Of a DNA stretch of 64,000 nt, positions 16,576 to 25,375 are shown in pieces (position 1 is the first letter of the stretch; each line of letters begins with the position of its first letter). A model generated the notes under the pieces. The model was not told where the DNA came from. It searched no databases and saw only the letters and a list, made by a program, of their open reading frames with translations. This DNA is from CAYWIT01 sp964458415 (GTDB lineage Bacteria > Pseudomonadota > Alphaproteobacteria > Micavibrionales > UBA2020): NCBI GenBank assembly GCA_964458415.1, contig CAYWIT010000013.1:10826-74825 (forward strand). Reading direction: 5' to 3'. The position numbers were made by a program, and so were the translations under genes.

Positions 16576-17316
16576 TCAGGGCCCTGTCACGCGCAAACGC
16601 GCTGTTTTTGCTTCCTTCGGAATATCCTCCAGCTCAAGCACAACGGGCAATGTCTCCCCGGGATTTACCTCCGCCTGCGGCGCATCGAAACGCCATGTCC
16701 TGATAATTTCTCCGGCATTCTCGACCGTTGCTTCCAGCTTCGGATAATGAAGAGCACGCTCCGAAACGTTTGTCAGGCTTGCCTGAATGGAGAAACTCTT
16801 TTTCTCGCCGGAAATGCTTTGAACCGCCTTCATTTCAGACAACCGCAGGCCTTCACCGGGAGCCTGCACAGGAACCCCTATCAAACCATAAAATGTCGCC
16901 ATAGGCGGCCACAGGCGCACCAATGATGTTTTGGCAAGAAGCAAAGGCCCCAGAGTCAGGAACAGCAGCAATAAAAAGACAGAGCCGCCAAAAGCACCGG
17001 CGCTCATCCCGAGCGGACGATGCGTCATGACAACCGGCTGGAATCCTTGCGGTATCGGCTTGACAGCTTCGGGAATACCGGACGACTCTTCTTTCAACAG
17101 ACTGGAAAAACTTTTCTCTGCCTTGTCTTCTTTACGCAGCTCCTGAAAATCGACATCCATCGCAGGATAGTCCGGAATAGTCAGCTCATCGCTTTCCCCC
17201 GGCGGCTGGTGCCAGATATTTCCGCAAGACGTGCAACGGACCCTGCGCCCCTGCTCTCCGAGCAGGGCGGGGTCCAGCCTGTATTGCGTCTGGCATTGCG
17301 GACAATTGAGCAGCAT
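16576..17316 (-). CDS. MJ0042-type zinc-ribbon membrane protein
   Basis: A 246-residue protein. The N-terminus is a zinc ribbon of the MJ0042 type with two CxxC pairs: CPQCQTQYRLDP and VRCTSCGNIWHQ. After a charged linker there is one transmembrane helix (about residues 128-150, SVFLLLLFLTLGPLLLAK). The C-terminal part resembles DUF3426 (SISGEKKSFSIQASLTNVSE, WRFDAPQAEVNPGETLPVVL), probably periplasmic. The family commonly sits beside ftsE in alphaproteobacteria, as here (divergent). Between the two is an inverted repeat ATCCTTA-6-TAAGGAT at 17370-17389. Function unknown. Confidence 0.8.
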   Translation of the reverse strand: MLLNCPQCQTQYRLDPALLGEQGRRVRCTSCGNIWHQPPGESDELTIPDYPAMDVDFQELRKEDKAEKSFSSLLKEESSGIPEAVKPIPQGFQPVVMTHRPLGMSAGAFGGSVFLLLLFLTLGPLLLAKTSLVRLWPPMATFYGLIGVPVQAPGEGLRLSEMKAVQSISGEKKSFSIQASLTNVSERALHYPKLEATVENAGEIIRTWRFDAPQAEVNPGETLPVVLELEDIPKEAKTARLRVTGP

Positions 17317-17442
17317 ACGTGTGAAAAGCCTTTCTGTTCTGTAAAAGAAAGCCGCAAATAAATTGTGGCATCCTTACCCGAATAAGGATAGCATGTTGTC
17401 AATCAAATTTTGAGGATTTTTGTCAAAAGGAATGGGCAAGCG

Positions 17443-18132
17443 GTGACTTTGGTCAGGTTTTCCAATGTCGGACTACGTTATAGCACGGGCCCCGAAGTCC
17501 TGCATGACATAACATTTGACCTCGAGCCCGGCTCATTCCACTTTCTGACCGGTCATAGTGGCGCGGGAAAAACCTCCCTGCTCAAACTCCTCTATATCGG
17601 CCAAAAACAAACCCGCGGCATCATCACCATGTTCGGACGGGATCTTGCCACCATCCCCCGCAAGCATATGCCGGAAATCCGCCGGCAGATCGGCGTTGTT
17701 TTCCAGGACTTCCGCCTGCTCGACCATCTTCCCGCTTTCGACAATGTAGCCCTGCCGCTGCGTACGGCCGGCCACAACGAAAAAGACATCAAGAGGAACG
17801 TCACTGAATTGCTGGAATGGGTCGGCCTTGGCGAAAAGATGCATGCCCGGCCGCCCACGCTTTCCGGGGGAGAACAGCAGCGCATCGCCATTGCCCGCGC
17901 TGTCATCAACCGTCCGCGCCTTCTGGTTGCCGATGAACCTACCGGCAACATCGATGACGAGATCGGCACCAAAATCCTTTATCTGCTCGAAGAGCTCAAC
18001 AGACATGGTACGACCGTCGTTGTTGCCACCCATGATGAAAGCATTGTTCGCAAGTTCAAGCATCCCCAATTGCGGCTTGAAAACGGAACCCTGACCCAGC
18101 TTCCCCACCATAATCCGGCCAAGGCAGCCTGA
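17443..18132 (+). CDS. ftsE: Cell division ATP-binding protein FtsE
   Basis: ABC ATPase that works with FtsX at the divisome to control peptidoglycan hydrolases. Walker A GHSGAGKT, Q-loop VFQDF, signature LSGGEQQR, Walker B LLVADEPTGNID and H-loop VATHD are intact. No membrane segment; length (about 229 residues) is normal. The frame is open from a TTG at 17410, but FtsE proteins usually begin at the VRFSNVGLRY strand, so GTG 17443 or TTG 17449 is more likely; I use 17443. ftsX follows after 5 bp. Confidence 0.93.
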   Translation: MTLVRFSNVGLRYSTGPEVLHDITFDLEPGSFHFLTGHSGAGKTSLLKLLYIGQKQTRGIITMFGRDLATIPRKHMPEIRRQIGVVFQDFRLLDHLPAFDNVALPLRTAGHNEKDIKRNVTELLEWVGLGEKMHARPPTLSGGEQQRIAIARAVINRPRLLVADEPTGNIDDEIGTKILYLLEELNRHGTTVVVATHDESIVRKFKHPQLRLENGTLTQLPHHNPAKAA

Positions 18133-18137
18133 CCGCC

Positions 18138-19064
18138 ATGCACAAAAAAAAGCTTTTTCACAAACGCCAATATGATATCGCCGTCGATGAAGGGGCCGGC
18201 GCCTATCTCATTACCTGGGTCACGGGACTTATGGTTTTCTTTGCAACGCTGGCGCTTTCTGTCCATTTCGGCTTGTCCACAATGATGCAATCGTGGGTAA
18301 CGGGGCTTTCCGGCAGCCTGACGGTGGAAATCAGCCCCGTCACCACGCCGGGCGCAAACGAAAAAGCACAGGAACAACAAGCTGTTTCCCTCGGGCAAAA
18401 AGCGGAACAAGTCCTGAAACTCGCCCGCCAGAACCCGGCGGTCAGCGAAGCCCGCCTGCTTGGACAAGATGAAATCCGCGAGTTGATCCGCCCCTGGCTC
18501 GGCGAAAAGTTTTCCGATGATATCCCCCTGCCCGCACTGGTGGATATCAAGCTTGTGCCGCAAGCCGATATCACCAAGCTGCAATCCGCGATTATAACCC
18601 TGCTCCCCGAAGCGACGATTGACACACACACAGACACCCTTGATGATGTGCAGACGCTGGTCAATACCATCCGGACCTTTGTTCTGCTGCTTACCGGCGT
18701 CATCGTAACGCTTGCCATCATCGCCATTTCCGGCATCGTGCGCTCCAAGTTTTCGATACACAAAAAAGAGGTCGAAACCCTCCACCTGATCGGCGCCAGT
18801 GACGAATACATCGCCAGCCAGTTTCGCCAGCACACGCTCGGCGGCACACTTAAAGGTGCCCTGATCGGCGTCAGCGCCACACTCCTGACACTGCTGGTGA
18901 TCGGATATGTCACCCGTACCGTTGATACGGCGATTTTTCCGCAGTTGCGCCTGCTGCCCCTGCAATGGTCATTGTTGATTGTTATGCCGCTCCTGTCCGG
19001 CCTCTTCATTGCCCATCTCACGGCGCAGGCCGCCGTCATGAAAGAGCTGGAGAAACTCCCCTGA
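18138..19064 (+). CDS. ftsX: Cell division protein FtsX
   Basis: A 308-residue integral membrane partner of FtsE. One helix near residues 28-48, then a large periplasmic loop (about 50-175) that in other species contacts hydrolase activators. Three more helices follow (about 178-202, 235-260 and 275-300), giving the usual four-helix topology with the FtsX permease motif GIVRSKFSIHKKEVETLHLI and GASDEYI. It starts 5 bp after ftsE and its 3' end overlaps the open frame of the next gene. Confidence 0.93.
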   Translation: MHKKKLFHKRQYDIAVDEGAGAYLITWVTGLMVFFATLALSVHFGLSTMMQSWVTGLSGSLTVEISPVTTPGANEKAQEQQAVSLGQKAEQVLKLARQNPAVSEARLLGQDEIRELIRPWLGEKFSDDIPLPALVDIKLVPQADITKLQSAIITLLPEATIDTHTDTLDDVQTLVNTIRTFVLLLTGVIVTLAIIAISGIVRSKFSIHKKEVETLHLIGASDEYIASQFRQHTLGGTLKGALIGVSATLLTLLVIGYVTRTVDTAIFPQLRLLPLQWSLLIVMPLLSGLFIAHLTAQAAVMKELEKLP

Positions 19065-19693
19065 GGTCGCTGCCCTCCATACCGGCCGGACTTAAAACCA
19101 GAACGGCACTTATCTGGATTTCAGCCCTGCTCCTGCTTGCGCTGTGGCTGGGAGGATTGAGCTGGTTCACACGCAGCATTTCCGCGACCCGTCCCGACAT
19201 TGCTACCCCCAAGGCGCAAGCCATTATTGTCCTGACCGGCGGCAGCAACCGCCTGCAAACGGGCTTTGACCTGTTCGAACGCGGCCTTGGACAAAAGATT
19301 TTTATCTCCGGCGTCTACCATGGCGTCGAGGTACGCGAACTCCTCAATCTCTGGAAGGAGGAAGATCATAAAGGCATCGACTGCTGCGTTATTCTGGGCT
19401 TCGAGGCAGACAGCACGATCGGCAACGCCCGTGAAAGTGCGGCTTGGCTGAAAAAAGAGGGCTATACAACTTTTTATCTGGTCACGGCAAACTATCATAT
19501 CAACCGCGCCCTGCTTGAATTCAAAATCTTCGCTCCCGACACGACGATTATCCCCTACCCCGTGATTCCCGAGGAGCTTGATATGGACAACTGGTGGCGG
19601 ATCAACCGCTTTCGAAACCTTGTCATCCGCGAATATACCAAGTATCTTGCTTCTCTTGTCCGTTATGCCTTCCTGCGCCGGAGCTATATATGA
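18965..19693 (+). CDS. YdcF/ElyC/SanA-family (DUF218) membrane protein
   Basis: One N-terminal transmembrane helix (TALIWISALLLLALWLGGLS) followed by a DUF218 domain: AQAIIVLTGGSNRLQTGFDL, GLGQKIFISGVYHG, NARESAAWLKKEGY and LVTANYHINRALLEF. Members act in envelope or peptidoglycan-precursor metabolism. The only canonical start is ATG 18965, which would overlap ftsX by 100 bp and add 33 residues without homology. A CTG at 19061, with GGAG about nine bases upstream, fits the domain better, so the start is uncertain. The stop overlaps the plsC start (ATGA). Confidence 0.8.
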   Translation: MVIVDCYAAPVRPLHCPSHGAGRRHERAGETPLRSLPSIPAGLKTRTALIWISALLLLALWLGGLSWFTRSISATRPDIATPKAQAIIVLTGGSNRLQTGFDLFERGLGQKIFISGVYHGVEVRELLNLWKEEDHKGIDCCVILGFEADSTIGNARESAAWLKKEGYTTFYLVTANYHINRALLEFKIFAPDTTIIPYPVIPEELDMDNWWRINRFRNLVIREYTKYLASLVRYAFLRRSYI

Positions 19694-20427
19694 ACGCCAT
19701 CCGTTCCATCATCTTCAATATCTTCTACATCTTCGGATCGCTTGTTATCAGCCTCCTGATGGTCTGGACCTTTGTTTTCCCTCCGCGCAAGTGCACGGAA
19801 TACGTCAGCCTTGTCTACGGCGGATATATCCGCCTGATAGAAAAATACATCATGGGGCTCGAGCTTGAAATCCGCGGCCTGGAGCACCTCCCTCAGGACA
19901 GACCCTATATCATCGCCGCCAAACACCAGTCCGCCTTCGAGACGCTGAAAATTCCTTTCATGAAGGAGTTCCGTTACCCCGTCATCGTCCTTAAAAAGGA
20001 ACTGACCCGCCTGCCGCTCTGGGGGCTTTATCCACAGCGGATGGGGCAAATCGCCATTGACCGCTCGGCGGGCATGGAATCGATAAAAGCCATGATTGCC
20101 GGCTGCCGCAAGGCCTTGCAGGACGGGCGGAGCATCATCATCTTTCCGCAGGGAACCCGCGTCGCCCCCGATGCCCAAAAGCCCTACAAATCTGGGCTCG
20201 CCCGGATTTACAAAGATCTGAATGTGCCGATCGTCCCGATGGCGCTTAATTCCGGCGTCTATTGGGGACGCAATGCCTTTTTTAAGAAATCCGGAAAAGT
20301 TATCTTCGAATTCCTTCCTGCCATCCCGCCGGGGCTCCCGCCTCTGAAGGTCATGGGCGAAATGGAGACCCGGATCGAGGAGGCCAGCGCGCGTCTGGTC
20401 GCTGAGGCGCGGCGATCCCTGTCCTGA
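19690..20427 (+). CDS. plsC: 1-acyl-sn-glycerol-3-phosphate acyltransferase
   Basis: A 245-residue membrane-bound acyltransferase that converts lysophosphatidate to phosphatidate. The N-terminal helix IFNIFYIFGSLVISLLMVW anchors it. The catalytic box reads KHQSAFET (HX4E rather than HX4D, a variant I recall from alphaproteobacterial members). The acceptor-binding motif FPQGTRVAP and VPIVPMALNSG are also present. Its ATG overlaps the stop of the DUF218 gene by 4 bp, making ftsE-ftsX-ydcF-plsC one likely transcription unit. Confidence 0.9.
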   Translation: MNAIRSIIFNIFYIFGSLVISLLMVWTFVFPPRKCTEYVSLVYGGYIRLIEKYIMGLELEIRGLEHLPQDRPYIIAAKHQSAFETLKIPFMKEFRYPVIVLKKELTRLPLWGLYPQRMGQIAIDRSAGMESIKAMIAGCRKALQDGRSIIIFPQGTRVAPDAQKPYKSGLARIYKDLNVPIVPMALNSGVYWGRNAFFKKSGKVIFEFLPAIPPGLPPLKVMGEMETRIEEASARLVAEARRSLS

Positions 20428-20435
20428 AATGGAAA

Positions 20436-20468
20436 AACCGGGAAATGCAATAAATTGCACCCCCGGTT
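20436..20468 (-). terminator. Intrinsic terminator facing the minus strand
   Basis: AACCGGG/CCCGGTT arms enclose an inner TGCAAT/ATTGCA stem. On the minus strand the stem runs into GGTTTTTCC; on the plus strand there is no T-run, so it is not a good terminator for plsC. Confidence 0.6.
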
Positions 20469-20900
20469 CTCCACGCGCCGGTCCGCCGGATCAACGGCCC
20501 CTGCCGTTTTACGGGCAGGCTTCCGGCTGTTGCAGAGCTCCGGCTTCTTCGGCAGTTGGATAACCAGCATACCTTTTTAAAAGAAGCGAGAGCCCTGCCG
20601 GGATCGGCTTTCGCCGATAGGCAAGCGTCCTGTCGAAAGAGCACAAAGAAGTCCCCGCAAAGCGGCTTCCTCTCAAATCTCCATCTCCTCCCCTTACTTG
20701 CCCTGAATGGTTCAGGCAACCACCCGCCGCCAGCATCTTGACGTTTATCAATCTGCGCCAGACCTTCCGGTCCGGCATCAAGACCGCATCAATCCCGACG
20801 GCGTCCGCTGTGAAGACAAGGGGCATCTCCGATCCGTACAGCAAGGAAAAGTGTTTTACGCTTTTCTTCGCTATGTCCGGATAAAAACATGGAAATCACG
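20436..20900 (-). ncRNA. Candidate structured RNA of unknown class (about 430 nt)
   Basis: No gene is supportable from 20428 to 20963. Reading the minus strand, seven hairpins lie in a row: 20846-20866, 20758-20775, 20698-20719, 20648-20669, 20603-20618, 20497-20520 and 20436-20468. Two are closed by GNRA tetraloops on this strand only (ACC-GGAA-GGT and GGC-GAAA-GCC). The last hairpin is followed by TTTTT on the minus strand, as an intrinsic terminator. I looked for RNase P, tmRNA, SRP and 6S hallmarks and found none. The 5' end is not defined; a TTGACA at 20922-20917 has only a weak -10. Confidence 0.45.
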
Positions 20901-20963
20901 CCCTGACTGTGACGATTGTCAAAAAATAAAGATTTTTACCGTCAACCCCCGGACAATAATCTC

Positions 20964-22613
20964 TTATTGCGTTAAAAGCTGAAGCTGCGCATCAATAACG
21001 CGCGTGGGATAATATTTAAAACTCTTCAGCCATTTGCTCAATGGAACCGAGGATACAAAAGTGAGCGTGTTGACCGTTGTTGGTGGATTCCATGTTGTAT
21101 CCAGCGTCCCTAAAATCCCGGAATAAGATACATTTGTATTATTGGTAGCCTGTGCCGCTGCAAGCTCTATGGCTCCGGACGTTGCCACCCCTCCAACAGA
21201 TTGTGAACCTTGACCGACCCCGCCTGTATAGCCATCAAACCCGATACGGCTGACGTTCTGGTTAAAAAAGAAATTCCATCTGTTCGTGGAGGTTCCATCA
21301 TCAAATCTCATAAGCATGGGATACGCCGTGCCTGCCGCTGACTCCCAGATAAAATCGCCGTATATCGTTCCTTGGTTTGCATTATGCCACGCCCCCGTGG
21401 GAATCGTCAGCGAATCTCTTGGCCGGGTTACTGTTGCTCCCGCCGTCGCGATATAAGAAGTTGGAAAACTTCCCACTTCCAGCTGGGCACCCCAAATATA
21501 TAATCCTGAAGCTCCGTCCCCGGAAAATACCTGTGTATTGCCGCTAGCCAGATATATTTGCTTTGCGCCCACGGAAGCCACGGTCGCTGTTGCTGCGGGT
21601 GAAGTAAGCACACACCTATACCAGCCATTTCCCACATGAGTTATACTTGAAGACGATCCGGCAGTAACATTCCCGACGGTCCCTGTCGAAATATTGAAAA
21701 AAGCCCCCGGGCTTGCGGCCCAGGCGCCGCCGGTATTGACAATTTGTAAATTAAGCTGCCGGCTGCCAGAGGCGTTTTTAGCATAAACGGAATAAGTGTA
21801 ATTCTGTCCTGCCGTAATTCCGCTCCCCACATTTGTATAAATACCATGCGTCTGGGTTGCGGTAGAATCCTCGGTAAGCAGCTCTGCAGACAGGGTTCCA
21901 TCCGGCGCCAACGCCGCGTTTGCCGTTATAGTGGCGCGGCCATTTGTGAGCCACGCCGCATTATCAAATGCAGCAGACCTCTGTAACAGATTTGTCCGCG
22001 CCTCCTCCAGCAAAAGTCCTTTTGCCGCGTGCGTGACAGGGTCGTAATCAAAGCGCGGCGTGTTGCTGCCGGCAGTCTGCATTATGCCAGTCACATCAAA
22101 ATATGTCGCTGCCGATGCCCGGGTATAGGTTCCGCCCGCCGCCGTCAGAAAAGCCGGCAAACTGGCATAATGGGTGCCGGAAAGAACGTAATCGCTATTG
22201 ATGAAATCCAGAGAAAGCGAGGGATAGTCCACCCTGACACTGGCCGTATTCGGCGGCACAAAAGTCAGCGTACTGACATCGTTGCCGGAAAGGTCTTTTA
22301 TCGTGCCGCTATTGAGATCCACCGGAGACGAAACCGCCACCCCATCCAGATCAAGATCTCCGGCCTGCGGCGTATAGGTAAAAGTAAGCGCCGATGTGCC
22401 TGTACCGCCGCTATAACTCGCGTAGCGTGTCACCCCACCGACATTTACCGCGATACGCGGCGTGCCGCCGGTCGTATCGACATCCACCGCCTCGCTCATA
22501 TTGACGGTAAAGTCCAAGGGCGCGGCCTGGACCGTGGCTGCCCACAACAACAAAGGGGGTAAAATCAGGAGTGATTTTAATCTGTCTCGTAAAGCTCTTT
22601 TACAGTTGATCAT
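20964..22613 (-). CDS. Secreted protein with Ig-like and tail-fibre-like domains, partner of the upstream barrel protein
   Basis: A 549-residue exported protein. The N-terminus (LLILPPLLLWAATVQA, ending at about residue 31) is a signal peptide. It is followed at once by PLDFTVNMSEAVDVDTTGGT, which is the interior of a bacterial Ig-like repeat rather than its beginning. From about residue 160 it resembles phage-tail and surface adhesin modules (TYTRASAATYFDVTGIMQT, GLLLEEARTNLLQRSAAFDN). The missing first strand of the Ig repeat ends the upstream protein (VTAPANGTYQP). The ATG overlaps the upstream stop by 4 bp. It may be an adhesin displayed with the barrel protein. Confidence 0.75.
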   Translation of the reverse strand: MINCKRALRDRLKSLLILPPLLLWAATVQAAPLDFTVNMSEAVDVDTTGGTPRIAVNVGGVTRYASYSGGTGTSALTFTYTPQAGDLDLDGVAVSSPVDLNSGTIKDLSGNDVSTLTFVPPNTASVRVDYPSLSLDFINSDYVLSGTHYASLPAFLTAAGGTYTRASAATYFDVTGIMQTAGSNTPRFDYDPVTHAAKGLLLEEARTNLLQRSAAFDNAAWLTNGRATITANAALAPDGTLSAELLTEDSTATQTHGIYTNVGSGITAGQNYTYSVYAKNASGSRQLNLQIVNTGGAWAASPGAFFNISTGTVGNVTAGSSSSITHVGNGWYRCVLTSPAATATVASVGAKQIYLASGNTQVFSGDGASGLYIWGAQLEVGSFPTSYIATAGATVTRPRDSLTIPTGAWHNANQGTIYGDFIWESAAGTAYPMLMRFDDGTSTNRWNFFFNQNVSRIGFDGYTGGVGQGSQSVGGVATSGAIELAAAQATNNTNVSYSGILGTLDTTWNPPTTVNTLTFVSSVPLSKWLKSFKYYPTRVIDAQLQLLTQ

Positions 22614-25084
22614 GGCTGATACGTTCCATTTGCAGGGGCCGTAACCGAAACGACATAGGGCGCTGCCGTATCTTTGGTCGCCGTATCAGTTACCGCCGCT
22701 CCGGCATTCGCGGAAGGGTCCGTCAGCGTTACGAATACTGTCAACGTACCGTCTGTCAGGCCGGACACATCAATGCCCGTGATGCTTTCCGTCGCACCAG
22801 AGATTGTGCCTGAGCCCGTAATCGGGGCGCCTCCACCCGATGAGGTGATGCTGTAGTTATAGGTAGAGCCGACTTCAGCTGTGGTGATATCGAAATCAAC
22901 AGCAGTTTCATTGCCACTGAAAACGGGCGTCGTCGTAAACATGACCCCATATCCAGCTGGCGCCGTGACGTCTGCGACAGCGCCGGAAAAGGTCAACGTA
23001 GCGCCTGCAATCGTGGTGATGGCTTCCTTCCCGTTACCGGTAATGGCGGCGCCATTATTATCAAAACCCGTGACCGTCAAAGCGGTTTCGCCATTATCTC
23101 CGGCCTGCACCGTATACCCGAAAATAAGCTGGTCCGTTCCGCTTCCTGCGATCAGCGGCGCGGTTCGGTTATTTCCGCCAATGGTCAGAAGCAGCTGCGG
23201 CGTCCCTCCAGAAACGGTTACCGGATAATTGAATTTAAGCCCGATTTCCATGACCTGCCCCGGCGTCAGATTTTCCGAGGTAATCTGCGGCGCCTCGTAA
23301 GAATAAGGAGAAACTTTGGCTCCCGTCAAAGGCGTGGCTATGCGGTCAATTTCCGTACTGACCTGATCTGTATGGGCCGTGTAAGCTGGCGCCCCCAGCG
23401 CCACAGCGCTCACAACGCCCGCCGTAGAAACCCCCATATCCTCTGCTCCCAGCGTCACGACACCGGAAACCGAACCGGTATACGTCACCGAACCGTCCCT
23501 GACGCGCACGGAAGAGCTCCCGCCGCCCGACACAACATCAATGTCCGTTCCATGCAGAACGATAGTGCCACCCGGAACGGCGACATTCCGGACTATTGCT
23601 CCGGATACGTATTGAATGGTGCCGGAAATCAGCGTGATCAGATCCGGTTCGATCAGCACTTGCGTATTTTGCCCCGCTGTCAGGATGGCTCCGTCGGAAA
23701 ACCGCAGGCGGGCAACGGCGCCGACCGTGTTTGCCACACTTACCGTCACAGGCATCAGCAATATTTTTCCAGCAGTGAGCGCGCTTGCCCCTGTTGCTTC
23801 AGTGGCGCTATTCACCCCCGCCGTCTCGACCACGGTCAATTTTGAGGAGGCCTTCCTTCTTTTCTCAACACGGATAATATTGTTGCGATGGACCTTTTCA
23901 TAGACATAGTCGTCGACGGCGGCAAGTTCGGTCCGCGGGCGCCATTGCAGATCCTGCGGCTGATCAAAACGCCAGACAAAGCGAACACCGGATTCCAGAG
24001 AAGGCGCGGCCTGAGATTCATCGCGAAACCCCAGACGGAATATCAAGGCGGGAAACGGGGAATACTCCATCGCCGCGACAAGGCCATAAAGATTTTTTCC
24101 GTCGTCCTGCCCATCCCATTCATATCCCAGCGCTGAAAAAGTCCAGTCCGGGAACTCCGGCGTCTGGCCACGCAGCTCTAAATCCCATCCGGCGGCCGGG
24201 CGCTCTTCATAGTAGAGATTCAGCCCTTTGGGAGCAGAAAGCGGTATATAACGATTTGCGGAAGCCGCGAGCTGTGAGGTACGGGCATCCACGCCCAGAC
24301 TTATCCGGTTATGGTTCTTTACCGGCGCATGATCAAGAAAGATATTGGCCCCGTACAAAGCCTTTTTATCCGGCGTAAGATAGCGATAAGCCAGCCCTGC
24401 ATTCAAAGTATCCTGCTGGGTTCTGAACCCCTCGCTGTCTTTATCTGTCGGCGCTTTGTACCATGACACTTGCGTAAAAATATGCTGATTTTCCTGCGCA
24501 TCCCGCCACAACGGCTGAATAGCCGTAACCGAACCGACCAGACTTCCCTGTGCGGCCCCCGTTTCAACCTCAAGCCGACCAAGAAAAGGCAGGCCACTTT
24601 GTCGCGCAAAATTTTCGCCATACTGCACAAGTCTGGGCGCCAGATCATTTCTGATTGTATCCTGAAGAAGCCCTGAAAGATCTATCTGCGGCAGCTGCTC
24701 ACCACTTAATGCCGCGCATAAAAGCGTAAGCGTGTGCTGTTCAAGCTGCCCGCCCTTGCCACGAAGATAAGCATAGGCCCCCTGCAATTCCTGCCGCTCC
24801 GACGTTCCCGAAAAAATATCGGAAAATATGCCAGAAGAAGAAAAGGACTGCGCCCCCGTCTGACAGGCCATATCCAGCGCCGCACTCCCCGCCGCCGATC
24901 CTCCTCCTGCATTATAGGCATTACCTACAGCCCCGATACTGTCAAAAATCCTCTGGATTCTAAGCTCGGTTGCAACCGGGAGGGGCGTTTCAGAAAAAGC
25001 TGGCGCAGGCGCCTTCAACGCAATTCCGGCGTAGGCGGCTAGCACCAGAAGAGCGATCCGTAATGTCATAAGTAAAGGAGACAT
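22610..25084 (-). CDS. Inverse-autotransporter/invasin-like outer-membrane protein with FecR-like and Ig-like domains
   Basis: About 824 residues. A signal peptide (LLVLAAYAGIALKAPAPAFS) comes first. A beta-barrel of inverse-autotransporter type lies at about 170-385, with alternating strands such as GLAYRYLTPDKKALYGANIF, GLNLYYEERPAAGWDLELRG and ALIFRLGFRDES. A FecR-like domain (SDGAILTAGQNTQVLIEPDL, GTDIDVVSGGGSSSVRVRDG) and Ig-like repeats follow. The protein stops inside a repeat, after VTAPANGTYQP, and the rest continues in the next gene behind its own signal peptide. Start ATG 25084 is preferred over TTG 25096. Confidence 0.75.
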   Translation of the reverse strand: MSPLLMTLRIALLVLAAYAGIALKAPAPAFSETPLPVATELRIQRIFDSIGAVGNAYNAGGGSAAGSAALDMACQTGAQSFSSSGIFSDIFSGTSERQELQGAYAYLRGKGGQLEQHTLTLLCAALSGEQLPQIDLSGLLQDTIRNDLAPRLVQYGENFARQSGLPFLGRLEVETGAAQGSLVGSVTAIQPLWRDAQENQHIFTQVSWYKAPTDKDSEGFRTQQDTLNAGLAYRYLTPDKKALYGANIFLDHAPVKNHNRISLGVDARTSQLAASANRYIPLSAPKGLNLYYEERPAAGWDLELRGQTPEFPDWTFSALGYEWDGQDDGKNLYGLVAAMEYSPFPALIFRLGFRDESQAAPSLESGVRFVWRFDQPQDLQWRPRTELAAVDDYVYEKVHRNNIIRVEKRRKASSKLTVVETAGVNSATEATGASALTAGKILLMPVTVSVANTVGAVARLRFSDGAILTAGQNTQVLIEPDLITLISGTIQYVSGAIVRNVAVPGGTIVLHGTDIDVVSGGGSSSVRVRDGSVTYTGSVSGVVTLGAEDMGVSTAGVVSAVALGAPAYTAHTDQVSTEIDRIATPLTGAKVSPYSYEAPQITSENLTPGQVMEIGLKFNYPVTVSGGTPQLLLTIGGNNRTAPLIAGSGTDQLIFGYTVQAGDNGETALTVTGFDNNGAAITGNGKEAITTIAGATLTFSGAVADVTAPAGYGVMFTTTPVFSGNETAVDFDITTAEVGSTYNYSITSSGGGAPITGSGTISGATESITGIDVSGLTDGTLTVFVTLTDPSANAGAAVTDTATKDTAAPYVVSVTAPANGTYQP

Positions 25085-25186
25085 AAGCCCATCCAAACAA
25101 GTGCAGCCGCTTCACATTATATAGGCATAAAATACAAAAATGTACATACATTGGAAGCCCCAAAAGAATTTGCCCAGACTGTAATC

Positions 25187-25272
25187 TGGTGCAGGCGGGG
25201 GGACTTGAACCCCCACGGGCTTGCGCCCCACGGATTTTAAGTCCGTTGCGTATACCATTCCGCCACGCCTGC
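25187..25272 (-). tRNA. tRNA-Leu (anticodon TAA)
   Basis: Minus-strand class II tRNA: acceptor GCAGGCG/CGCCTGC, anticodon loop CTTAAAA (TAA), a long variable arm GGGGCGCAAGCCCGT, T-arm GGGGGTTCAAGTCCCCC, and encoded CCA at 25187-25189. Confidence 0.95.
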
Positions 25273-25375
25273 TATTATAAATAGCTATAAATGCTGGACG
25301 GGGCGACGCCAAGAGGAAAAAATATTACATAATTCAAAATTGATTTTTTAGGGCAAAATCATGCTATAAAAAGCC

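Noticed and set aside
20509..20844. A 111-codon minus-strand frame between plsC and the secreted protein gene
   Set aside because: Its composition is not protein-like, other frames are equally open, and the DNA is better explained by a series of RNA hairpins.
20436..20900. RNase P RNA, tmRNA, SRP RNA or 6S RNA
   Set aside because: Length would suit RNase P, but the universal GAGGAAAGTC and ACAGAA blocks are missing. No tmRNA tag or TTCAA T-loop, no SRP GGAAGGAAGCAGCC core and no 6S bubble could be found.
25112..25312. A 66-codon frame
   Set aside because: It runs straight through tRNA-Leu.
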